From Sphingomonas sp. S-NIH.Pt15_0812 (lineage in GTDB: Bacteria > Pseudomonadota > Alphaproteobacteria > Sphingomonadales > Sphingomonadaceae), in the NCBI RefSeq assembly GCF_003951315.1, contig NZ_QLJH01000054.1, positions 1 through 12,611 on the forward strand: a stretch of 12,611 nucleotides of DNA, written 5' to 3'. A program made the translations under genes and the position numbers. The notes below the pieces were generated by a model. The model saw only the letters and a program-made list of their open reading frames with translations. It did not search any database and was not told the origin of the DNA. Of the stretch, positions 6,138 through 12,611 are shown piece by piece (the stretch's first letter is position 1; every line of letters begins with the position of its first letter).

Positions 6138-9100
6138 GCTGGCTCTCCCTGGAGCAGATGGTTGTTTTTAGCTGGCAGCTCCGCGTCAGCCGGGGTCCAC
6201 CCGCCGAAGCGGGCATAGAGGGTGGGCAGGACGAACAGCGTCAGCAGCGTCGCTGAGATCAGCCCGCCGATCACGACAGTCGCCAACGGCTTCTGCACTT
6301 CGGCCCCGGCACCGTGACCAAGCGCCATCGGCACGAATCCGAGCGATGCGACGAGCGCCGTCATGGCAACCGGCCGAAGCCTGGCCAGCGCCCCGTCATG
6401 CGCCGCCTGCGCCCGATCCATGCCCTGACGCATCAGGTCATGGATGGAGGACACCATCACCAGCCCGTTGAGGACCGCGATGCCGGAGAGAGCAATGAAG
6501 CCGACTGCCGCGGAGATGGAGAAGGGCATGCCGCGCAGGAACAGCGCCAGCACACCGCCGACCAGCGCCAGCGGAACGCCTGTGAACACCAGCGCCGCGT
6601 CACGGACCGATCCCAGCGCCCCATAGAGCAGGAGCATGATGACAGCGAAACAGATCGGCACGACGATCATGAGCCGGTCGCGTGCCGATGCCAGGTTCTC
6701 GAACTGGCCGCCCCATTCCAGATAGGTGCCCGGCGAAAGCTTCACCTTGGCCGCGATTGATGCCTGCGCATCGGCAACGACGCTCGCCACATCGCGGTCA
6801 CGCACGTTGGCCTGCACCACCACACGACGTTTGCCGTTCTCCCGGCTGATCTGGTTGGGGCCATCGACAACGGCGATGTCCGCGACCGTCGAGAGGGGCA
6901 CGAAAGCACCGCTCGATGTCGGCACCGGCACCTGGGCCACCTCCGTCAGGTCTGACCGCGAGCTTTCGGCAAGGCGGATCACGACGGGGAAGCGCCGGTC
7001 ACCCTCGAAGATCACGCCTGCCTCACGGCCTCCGATCGCTGCCGCCACGGTGTCCTGCACGTCGCCGGCAGTGACCCCGATCCGCGCCATCGCCATGCGG
7101 TTCGGGCGGATATCGAGCATTGGCAGACCTTCGGTCTGCTCGACCCTCACGTCCGCCGCGCCTGCAGTGTTGCGCAACACGTCGGCGATGCGATCGGCGG
7201 TTGCGTTCATGGCACCGAAGTCGTCGCCGAACACCTTCACGGCGATGTCGCCGCGCGCGCCTGCGATCAGCTCATTAAAGCGCATCTGGATGGGCTGAGT
7301 GATCTCGTAGGCGTTACCCGGCAGCGTCGACAGCCGCTTCTCCATGCGTTCGATCAGCTCTTCCTTGGGCAGACCGGGATCAGGCCATTCGCTCCTTGGC
7401 TTCATGATGACGAAGGTATCGGTCGCGTTCGCCGGCATCGGGTCGCTGGCGATTTCCGACGTGCCGGTCCGTGAGAAGGCGAACCGGACCTCAGGCTGCT
7501 TCGCCAGCATCTTCTCGACCTGGAACTGCATGGCCTGGCTCTGGTCGACCGACGTTCCGGGGATGCGCACCGCCTGAACGAGGATGTTGCCCTCGTCGAG
7601 CTGGGGCAGGAACTCCTGTCCGAGCGTCGTGAAGGCGGCTGCCGCAAGCGCCAGCGCCCCAATCGCGACGCCTACGGTCACGGTCGGACGGCGCATCGCC
7701 TTGCCAAGACCCGGCTCGTAGCGGCGACGCAGCCAGCCGATGATCCGGCTTTCCTTCTCATCGACGCGCTTGCTCAGCCAAATGGCGATGGCTGCGGGCA
7801 CGAAGGTGAGCGAGAGGATGAAGGCGAACACCAGCGCGATGATGACGGTGAGGGCCATCGGCTCGAACATCTTGCCCTCGACGCCGGAGAAGGTGAGCAG
7901 CGGCGCGTAGACGAGGATGATGATCGCCTGCCCATAGACGGACGGGCGGATCATCTCGCGGGCGGAAGCCGCGACGATGGCCAGCCTGTCGCCAAGGGGC
8001 AGCGGCTCGTCACGGCCGTGCTGCGCGTCGCCAAGGCGGCGCAAGGCATTCTCGACGATGATGACGGCGCCATCGACGATCAGGCCGAAGTCGAGCGCAC
8101 CAAGGCTCATCAGGTTCGCCGACACCCCCGCCCGGAGCATGCCGATGCTGGTAAGCAGCATGGTGATCGGGATGACCAGCGCAGCGATCAGTGCGGCCCG
8201 GAAATTGCCGAGCAGCAGGAACAGCACCACGATGACCAGCACCGCGCCCTCGGCAAGGTTGCGGGCCACGGTTGCGATCGTTGAGTTGACCAGCTCGGTG
8301 CGGTTCATCACCGGCTTCACGACGACATCGACTGGAAGCGATGCACCGATCTCCTTCAGCCGCTTGGCTACACCCGTCGACACAGTGCGGCTGTTCTCGC
8401 CAACTCGCATGACGGCCGTCCCGACCACAACCTCACGGCCGTTCTCGGATGCGGATCCCATGCGCAGCGCCTGCCCCGTCCTGACCGTCGCGATCTGACT
8501 GAGCAGGATCGGCACGCTCTCGCGCGTGGCAACGACGGTGCGGGCCAGCTCGTCGGCATTGCGGACGCGGCCATCAGCGCGGACGGCCAACCCTTCACCG
8601 TTGCGATTGACGACGCCTGCGCCTGCGCTGGTGTTGTTCCGCTCCAGCGCCGTGGCGAGGTCCTGGAGGCTGATCCGCATCGCCGCCATGCGCTGGATGT
8701 CAGGGACGACGAGATATTGCTTGGTGTAGCCGCCAAGGGAGTCGACGCCCGCGAGGCCGGCGCTGCTCTTCAACTGCGGCGTGACGATCCAGTCCTGAAC
8801 CGTCCGGAGATAGGTTGCCTTGTCCGGTTCGCTGACGAGGTGGTCGCCCTCGGGCGTGATGTAGCTGCCATCTTTTTGCAGCCCCGGCTCGCCGTTGCGG
8901 TGATTGACCTGATCGAGTTCGCGAAACTCGACCGTCCACATGAAGATGTCGCCAAGCCCAGTCGCGATCGGCCCCATCTCGGGGTTCACGCCTTCGGGCA
9001 GGCTTTCCTCGGCGGTACGTAGTCGCTCCGCGACCTGTTGGCGGGCAAAGTAGATATCGGTGCCCTCATCGAACACCGCCGTCACCTGAGCGAAGCCGTT

Positions 9101-9361
9101 ACGGCTGAGCGAGCGGGTATATTCGAGGCCGGGAATACCAGCGAGTGCGGTTTCGACGGTGAAGGCGACCTGCTTCTCGATCTGGTCGGGTGACAGGGCA
9201 GGCGCGACGACGTTGATCTGGACCTGGTTGTTGGTGATGTCGGGAACGGCGTCGATCGGCAGCCGCTGAAGGGCAAAGATGCCTGCCAGCGCGCCTGAGA
9301 CGGTAAGAAGGAGGACGAGCCATCGCTTCTCGACGGCGAAGTTGACGATGCGACCGATCAT
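6134..9361 (-). CDS. czcA: CzcA-type heavy-metal RND efflux pump
   Basis: A full-length 1075-residue inner-membrane RND transporter that uses proton influx to drive metal export through CzcB and CzcC. The N-terminal helix (about 12-31) is followed by the family sequence LPIDAVPDITNNQVQINV. The fourth membrane helix carries DFGLIVDGAVIIVEN with D424, D430 and E437, the acidic proton-relay residues of the HME class for Zn/Co/Cd (and Ni) rather than Cu/Ag. Periplasmic motifs include GTSEIASDPMP (about 633-643) and QPIQMRFNELIAGARGD (about 689-705), both typical of CzcA. The ATG at 9361 lies 3 bases beyond the czcB stop, and the gene's own stop overlaps czcD by 4 bases. No frameshift is seen. A nickel or cobalt (Cnr/Ncc-type) preference cannot be excluded from sequence alone. 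Confidence 0.96.
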   Translation of the reverse strand: MIGRIVNFAVEKRWLVLLLTVSGALAGIFALQRLPIDAVPDITNNQVQINVVAPALSPDQIEKQVAFTVETALAGIPGLEYTRSLSRNGFAQVTAVFDEGTDIYFARQQVAERLRTAEESLPEGVNPEMGPIATGLGDIFMWTVEFRELDQVNHRNGEPGLQKDGSYITPEGDHLVSEPDKATYLRTVQDWIVTPQLKSSAGLAGVDSLGGYTKQYLVVPDIQRMAAMRISLQDLATALERNNTSAGAGVVNRNGEGLAVRADGRVRNADELARTVVATRESVPILLSQIATVRTGQALRMGSASENGREVVVGTAVMRVGENSRTVSTGVAKRLKEIGASLPVDVVVKPVMNRTELVNSTIATVARNLAEGAVLVIVVLFLLLGNFRAALIAALVIPITMLLTSIGMLRAGVSANLMSLGALDFGLIVDGAVIIVENALRRLGDAQHGRDEPLPLGDRLAIVAASAREMIRPSVYGQAIIILVYAPLLTFSGVEGKMFEPMALTVIIALVFAFILSLTFVPAAIAIWLSKRVDEKESRIIGWLRRRYEPGLGKAMRRPTVTVGVAIGALALAAAAFTTLGQEFLPQLDEGNILVQAVRIPGTSVDQSQAMQFQVEKMLAKQPEVRFAFSRTGTSEIASDPMPANATDTFVIMKPRSEWPDPGLPKEELIERMEKRLSTLPGNAYEITQPIQMRFNELIAGARGDIAVKVFGDDFGAMNATADRIADVLRNTAGAADVRVEQTEGLPMLDIRPNRMAMARIGVTAGDVQDTVAAAIGGREAGVIFEGDRRFPVVIRLAESSRSDLTEVAQVPVPTSSGAFVPLSTVADIAVVDGPNQISRENGKRRVVVQANVRDRDVASVVADAQASIAAKVKLSPGTYLEWGGQFENLASARDRLMIVVPICFAVIMLLLYGALGSVRDAALVFTGVPLALVGGVLALFLRGMPFSISAAVGFIALSGIAVLNGLVMVSSIHDLMRQGMDRAQAAHDGALARLRPVAMTALVASLGFVPMALGHGAGAEVQKPLATVVIGGLISATLLTLFVLPTLYARFGGWTPADAELPAKNNHLLQGEPA

Positions 9362-9364
9362 GGC

Positions 9365-10525
9365 TCAGTCCTCGTCCTTGGCTTCGCCATTACCGAGTTC
9401 GGCCTTGAGCGTGAAGCTGTTGGTGGACGCGATACGCTCGTCGCCGGTTAAGCCAGAGACGACCGTGACGTTGCCACCGTTGGTGCGCCCGAGCGTCACC
9501 GGCGTTGCCTTGAAGCCATTGGCGGTCCGCACGAACACGAACGGCTTGTCAACGATCATCTGGACGGCTGCGGAAGGGACGGCGATCGAGCGGTCGCCTA
9601 TTGCTGGCAACAGGATGGAGGCGGTCACCGTCTCGCCGATCCGCCACTGCCCGCCGCGGTTATCGATGGTGGCGATCACCGGCACCAATCGGGTCGTCTC
9701 GTCGAGGATCGGCGACACGAACGTCACACGCGCTTCCTGGCGGCGACCCGCCGAAACTACCTCGACCCGCGTGCCCGGACGCACCCGACCGGCATCTGCC
9801 GGGACAAGCGACGTCGTGATCGTCACCTTCGAAAGGTTTGCGACCCGGAACAGCTCCGCGTCGGCCGCGATCTGCTGGCCGAGCGTCGCAGATCGCGCGA
9901 TGACCTGTCCGGCGATGGGCGATCGGACGGCGATGCGGTTGAGGGCTCCGCCTCCCCCGCCGGTTGCGGAAAGCTGCTGCTGCGCAAGCCGGAGCGCGAT
10001 GCTCGCCTCGGTCGCGGCCGTGCGCGCTGCGACGAGATCCTGTTCGGGGGAGACACGTTCCGAAAACAGGCGCAGTTCGCGACGCAGATTGGATTGGGCA
10101 AGGCTCGAACGTGCGCGCGCTGCCTCTACCTCGGCCTTCAGCGAGGCTGCCTCACGGCTCTCGATGATCGCCAGCGTATCGCCGCGGCCGACAGACTGGC
10201 CGAGGTTCCTGGTCAGCGACACCAGTCGTCCGCCGATCGCCGCAGATACGACCTGGACACCCTGCGGGTCGCCCTCAATGGTAGCCGGAATTTCGATCGC
10301 ACCGGCAACCCCGCCGATTGTCGGGCGGGTTACCTCGATGCCGGCATCGGCGATCTGCTGGGCGGAAAGGACGGCGGTGTTCGGATCGCCGGGCTTTTCG
10401 GCACCCTCTGCCTTCTCCGTCTCTGCCTTCTCTCCACCCTCATTGGTTTTGGCAGGACCTCCGCACGCCGGCAGCATGGCGGCAAGGGTCACGTGCGCGA
10501 GCGCCGCCAGGATCAGCTTCTTCAT
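9365..10525 (-). CDS. czcB: CzcB-type periplasmic adaptor lipoprotein
   Basis: A 386-residue membrane-fusion protein that bridges the CzcA pump and the CzcC channel in the periplasm. The N-terminal signal ends in the lipobox LPAC with C21, so it is probably lipid-anchored. An acidic, Glu/Lys-rich linker (about 28-48) follows. Next come a biotinyl-lipoyl-like half (GGRLVSLTRNLGQSVGRGDT), a helical hairpin (about 125-188), the second lipoyl half (IAVRSPIAGQVIARSATLGQ), a beta-barrel and a membrane-proximal domain ending near GLTGDERIAS. No His-rich metal-binding N-terminus is visible. The start overlaps the czcC stop by 4 bases and czcA follows after 3 bases, so the three are one unit. Family assignment is firm; metal specificity rests on czcA. 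Confidence 0.94.
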   Translation of the reverse strand: MKKLILAALAHVTLAAMLPACGGPAKTNEGGEKAETEKAEGAEKPGDPNTAVLSAQQIADAGIEVTRPTIGGVAGAIEIPATIEGDPQGVQVVSAAIGGRLVSLTRNLGQSVGRGDTLAIIESREAASLKAEVEAARARSSLAQSNLRRELRLFSERVSPEQDLVAARTAATEASIALRLAQQQLSATGGGGGALNRIAVRSPIAGQVIARSATLGQQIAADAELFRVANLSKVTITTSLVPADAGRVRPGTRVEVVSAGRRQEARVTFVSPILDETTRLVPVIATIDNRGGQWRIGETVTASILLPAIGDRSIAVPSAAVQMIVDKPFVFVRTANGFKATPVTLGRTNGGNVTVVSGLTGDERIASTNSFTLKAELGNGEAKDED

Positions 10526-11784
10526 CGATTGTCTTCCGTGACTGTAGGCGCGGGCGTCGTCAGCCGCTCAAGGCGCGCCTGTGCGTCGTGGTAGGCGGCA
10601 AGCGCGTCGATCGCGGCCGCCCTGGTGTCGGAAAGGGTGCGTTCGGCATCGAGCAAATCGAGCTGCCCGAACTTGCCTTCGCGGTAGCCGATGCGCGCAA
10701 TCCGGGCCGCCTCCTGTGCGGCCGCGAGCGCGGGACCGCTGGCATTACGCGCGGTCGTAGCGGCGTTCGCGGCTTCCGCCTGTGCCTGGGCGATGGCCTG
10801 CTCCGCATTAAGGAGCGCCACACGCCGAAGGGCGTCGGCCTGGTCGCGCTGAGCCGTCGAGACGGCCATCGCAGCACGACCGCGGTTAAAGACAGCAAGA
10901 GGAATCGAGACGCCGAAAACGGCCGCGACATCGTTCGTCTGTTCGAGACGGCGCGCGCTGGCGCTGACCGTCACATCGGGAACGCGCTGGCTGCGAGCGA
11001 GGCGAATTTGTGCGCTCGCGGTCGACAGGTCCGCACGAGCTGCTGCCGCTGCCAAGGTAGAACCGCCTGTTATCGGACGTGGCGGTCCTCCGCCCTCGAC
11101 CCGATCGAACCAGTTCATGTCGAGCGCAATAACGGGAGTGCTAAGCAATCGCGCGAGATTGCCGGATGCGACCTCCGCGGATCGCGCCGCACGTTCCGCC
11201 GCGCCTTCGGCCGCAATCCGGGCAACATCCGCCCGCTGCTCCTCCAGCGGTGACGCGCGTCCGGCGCGCACCCGGACCTGAGCGGCTCGCAGGGCTTCGG
11301 CTGCGATGCCGACCTGCGAACGCGCGATTACGAGCCGGCGCTCGGCTGCGCTGGCTTCGTTATAGGCCTGCGTCACCCGTAGCCGTAGATCGGCACGGGC
11401 GATCTCCGCATCGAGCGCTACCCGACTGAGTTGCGCCGATGCGACCGCCACCCTGGCGCCACGCTTGCCACCCAGCTCCAGCGGCAAGGCCAGCCCTACC
11501 GTCGTTTCGGACGATCGAAGGCCCTGGTAGATGCCCGATCCCGCGACATTCTCGGTTTCGGCAACGATCGACGGGTTGGGTCGAAGATTGGCGACCCGAC
11601 GCTGCGCCTCGGCTGCGCGGATAGCGGCAGCGGCTGCTTCTTGCGCGGGGGGCGTGGCTCCAGCCCGAGCCAGCGCGTCGTTAAGACTAAGAACCGGCGC
11701 CGTGCCGGTAGGCGGGCTAGTCTGTGCGTGTGCGGATGAGGCACATGCGCCTGCGGCCAGAACGGCCGCGATGATGCGATGCAT
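10522..11784 (-). CDS. czcC: CzcC-type outer-membrane efflux channel (TolC family)
   Basis: A 420-residue outer-membrane factor forming the exit duct of the CzcCBA pump. The signal peptide ends ASSAHA before QTSPP (cleavage after residue 20). Two repeated coiled-coil halves of the OEP fold follow, rich in Ala, Arg and Glu. Family-typical spots include LRPNPSIVAETENVAGSG (about 67-84) near the start of the first half, SIPLAVFNRGRAA in the second half, and GYREGKFGQLDLLDAERTL near the end. The ATG at 11784 is preceded by AGGAG with 8 bases of spacing, a strong ribosome binding site. It starts 55 bases after the upstream small secreted protein, the widest gap in the operon, and that gap contains a perfect hairpin. 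Its stop overlaps the czcB start. Confidence 0.94.
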   Translation of the reverse strand: MHRIIAAVLAAGACASSAHAQTSPPTGTAPVLSLNDALARAGATPPAQEAAAAAIRAAEAQRRVANLRPNPSIVAETENVAGSGIYQGLRSSETTVGLALPLELGGKRGARVAVASAQLSRVALDAEIARADLRLRVTQAYNEASAAERRLVIARSQVGIAAEALRAAQVRVRAGRASPLEEQRADVARIAAEGAAERAARSAEVASGNLARLLSTPVIALDMNWFDRVEGGGPPRPITGGSTLAAAAARADLSTASAQIRLARSQRVPDVTVSASARRLEQTNDVAAVFGVSIPLAVFNRGRAAMAVSTAQRDQADALRRVALLNAEQAIAQAQAEAANAATTARNASGPALAAAQEAARIARIGYREGKFGQLDLLDAERTLSDTRAAAIDALAAYHDAQARLERLTTPAPTVTEDNR

Positions 11785-11811
11785 TGATGATGCTCCTGAC
11801 GATACGAACCT

Positions 11812-11828
11812 GGGCGCGCGTCGCGCCC
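11812..11828 (-). promoter_or_regulatory. Perfect intercistronic hairpin before czcC
   Basis: GGGCGCG and CGCGCCC form a perfect 7-base GC-only stem with a 3-base loop. It sits between the stop of the small secreted protein (11840) and the czcC ribosome binding site. No T-run follows on the minus strand, so it is not a standard intrinsic terminator. It may protect the 3' end of the first cistron's message, or partially attenuate transcription so that the first gene is expressed more than the pump. Confidence 0.5.
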
Positions 11829-11839
11829 GATCGCTTGCG

Positions 11840-12172
11840 TCAGGCCTGAGGTGGTCGAAGCGCCTGTTCGCCGTCGTGAGGAGCGACAGCCGGGAAGGTT
11901 CGCACCCCGAACGTGTTTTCAGCTATCCGCGCGGGAACGGTCATCCGGCCATTAAACGGCGTGCCGACATCGTGCCCGTGACAGCTCGCATGGTGATGCG
12001 GATAGCCCTTGTCCGCATCCGCGGGCACCTGATCGCCATCGCCATCGACATGCGCAAACATCTCGCTGGAGGAAGCTTCGACCGATCCCGCGATCTCTGT
12101 CGCATGTGCCACGCCCGACCAACCGGTCAGCACCAGCATCAGGCAGGCAAGGAAGGGGAGCAGCGTGCGCAT
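11840..12172 (-). CDS. Small secreted His/Asp-rich protein, CzcI-like
   Basis: A 110-residue protein with a clear signal peptide (MRTLLPFLACLMLVLTGWSG, cleavage probably after VAHA at residue 24), so the mature part is periplasmic. The mature region has an acidic patch (HVDGDGD, 41-47), then HHH at 59-61, Cys64, His65, His67 and Asp68 (PHHHASCHGHD), which look suited to metal binding. It ends in RPPQA. The start at 12172 has AGGA 9 bases upstream. First-gene position before czcC, small size, secretion and His content match the CzcI type of accessory protein found upstream of czcCBA in other bacteria, thought to modulate metal resistance. Sequence similarity to CzcI is judged by eye and may be only analogous. 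It is probably co-transcribed with the pump. Confidence 0.75.
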   Translation of the reverse strand: MRTLLPFLACLMLVLTGWSGVAHATEIAGSVEASSSEMFAHVDGDGDQVPADADKGYPHHHASCHGHDVGTPFNGRMTVPARIAENTFGVRTFPAVAPHDGEQALRPPQA

Positions 12173-12273
12173 TCGTCACCGTCCTAGCATGCTGCAGCTC
12201 GGCTGTAATCCTGTGCTTCAGGCGAAGCGAGTTCGCGTCGTGCGGCAGCGACGATCTGCACGCCCCCGAAACT

Positions 12274-12290
12274 GTGACTGATGCCGTCAC
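12274..12290. promoter_or_regulatory. Candidate operator dyad upstream of the czc operon
   Basis: GTGAC-N7-GTCAC is a perfect inverted repeat of 5-base arms with a dimer-like centre-to-centre spacing. It lies about 100 bases upstream of the first gene of the efflux operon, a plausible operator position. No cognate regulator is present in the window, and short dyads occur by chance. Confidence 0.3.
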
Positions 12291-12432
12291 CCCGTCGCGC
12301 AAAGCCTAAGTTTCGCGACAGCTGTGACCGTGCCGACGGCTGACTGAAATGCGATCATTGGGCTGTCGCAAATGTCCGTTCCGAAAAGAAGCCGATACGA
12401 TGCGAATCCGCGACAGCGAGCAGTGATGCCCT

Positions 12433-12460
12433 GAGGACCCAGTTACGGTCATCCAGGCCC
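12433..12460. repeat. Intergenic repeat, copy 2
   Basis: Positions 12437-12454 read ACCCAGTTACGGTCATCC, differing at two central bases from 193-210. The flanks GAGG and AGGCCC are also shared with the left copy, without the two 2-base insertions found there. It lies 24 bases from the insertion-sequence end and upstream of the efflux operon. It could be a dispersed repeat of this genome or a regulator site. Confidence 0.4.
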
Positions 12461-12484
12461 GGTTTTTACGTTCCTATTTCCTAC

Positions 12485-12611
12485 TGACGTGCTCCCCAAA
12501 GCTCTACCAGTCATAACTGGAGTCCGGGGTTGGTATGGTGCCCCTCTGGGCGGTGTTGCACAACCCGCCTGGCGGCATCGGCGGGCGTCAGCCCGCCAGC
12601 ACCACTATGCG
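12485..12611 (-). mobile_element. End of an IS3-family insertion sequence, cut by the window edge
   Basis: From 12485 the plus strand reads TGACGTGCTCCCCAAAGC. Starting with TGA and running into a C-rich block is typical of the terminal inverted repeats of IS3-family elements, which end TG...CA. The stop codon of a transposase-like frame lies 26 bases inside this end, as is common for the 3' end of such elements. The other end and the target duplication partner are outside the window, so the boundary is a proposal. The element sits directly upstream of the efflux operon, with its transposase reading toward it. Confidence 0.55.
12511..12611 (-). CDS. Transposase C-terminus (IS3/rve integrase type), partial
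   Basis: The minus-strand frame entering at the window edge encodes about 33 residues, reading HSGAGGLTPADAARRVVQ and then HRPEGHHTNPGLQL before the TGA at 12511-12513. The stretch HSG-x-G-LTPAD matches the end of the integrase catalytic domain in IS3-type transposases (compare the usual PHSALG-x-LTPAE pattern). Only the C-terminal tail is present, so the family call depends on this one motif and the nearby TGA-type element end. The perfect 7-base inverted repeat at 12580-12597 lies inside this coding sequence. Confidence 0.5.
   Translation of the reverse strand, partial: HSGAGGLTPADAARRVVQHRPEGHHTNPGLQL

Larger units (their letters stand above)
12173..12484. other. Upstream region of the efflux operon, no gene seen
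   Basis: These 312 bases contain no credible coding frame. They should carry the promoter of the leftward efflux operon. Visible structure: the dyad GTGAC-N7-GTCAC at 12274-12290; CGAAACT at 12267-12273 paired with AGTTTCG at 12309-12315; three copies of a GCGACAG-type motif (plus strand 12315-12321 and 12410-12416, minus strand 12363-12369); and an intergenic repeat at 12433-12460. No clear -35/-10 pair can be assigned by eye. The region ends where an insertion sequence begins. Confidence 0.5.

Noticed and set aside
6134..9361. CzcA as a copper/silver (CusA-type) pump
   Set aside because: The fourth helix carries DFG-x3-DGA-x4-EN, the Zn/Co/Cd/Ni signature, and the neighbours include a CzcD-type transporter rather than CusF or copper proteins.
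9279..10541. Long open frame of 420 codons on the plus strand
   Set aside because: It lies antisense to czcB and the start of czcA, both well-supported families. The Ser/Arg/Ala-rich composition is typical of a shadow frame in high-GC DNA.
12580..12597. Perfect 7-base inverted repeat GGCGGGC-GTCA-GCCCGCC as a terminator
   Set aside because: It lies inside the transposase reading frame with no T-tract, so it is more simply explained as GC-rich coding sequence.
1..12611. CRISPR array, tRNA or rRNA genes
   Set aside because: No regularly spaced direct repeats and no recognisable tRNA or rRNA sequence were seen on either strand.

Overview
The window looks like accessory DNA from an alphaproteobacterium, most likely a sphingomonad (Sphingomonas, Sphingobium or a relative). 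The grounds are the high GC content, HWE-type histidine kinases paired with stand-alone receiver proteins, and a compact czc-type metal efflux operon. This assignment is inferred from gene content and style; no marker gene is present.

Left part (1-4841): two signal-transduction modules stand back to back. A cytoplasmic GAF-GAF HWE histidine kinase and a single-domain response regulator run leftwards (2416 to 455). A membrane-anchored PAS-PAS HWE histidine kinase and a second single-domain response regulator run rightwards (2650 to 4841). They share a 233-base divergent intergenic region. The two receivers carry their acidic pocket, phospho-acceptor, Ser and Lys at identical residue numbers, so the modules look like related copies. 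Neither receiver has an output domain. At the extreme left edge, five codons and a good ribosome binding site mark the start of another leftward gene, which lies mostly outside the window.

Right part (12172 to 4970, all leftwards): a heavy-metal efflux operon. In transcription order it holds a small secreted His/Asp-rich CzcI-like protein, the outer-membrane factor CzcC, the lipoprotein adaptor CzcB, the HME-RND pump CzcA, a CzcD-type cation diffusion facilitator and a 77-residue DNA-binding-like protein. From czcC on, genes overlap by 4 bases or are separated by 3 to 13, so they are probably co-transcribed and coupled. CzcD would move Zn/Co/Cd from cytoplasm to periplasm, CzcCBA would expel it across the outer membrane, and the small secreted protein may sense or buffer metal. 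A perfect hairpin separates the first gene from czcC. The two transcription blocks converge at 4842-4969, where a strong hairpin probably acts as a terminator.

Right edge (12485-12611): what looks like the 3' end of an IS3-family insertion sequence, with a transposase C-terminus and a TGA-type terminal end, abuts the upstream region of the efflux operon. That upstream region (12173-12484) holds several repeated or dyad motifs. One of them, ACCCAG-NN-ACGGTCATCC with similar flanks, recurs in the gene-poor left edge at 187-218. No metal-responsive regulator is visible in the window.
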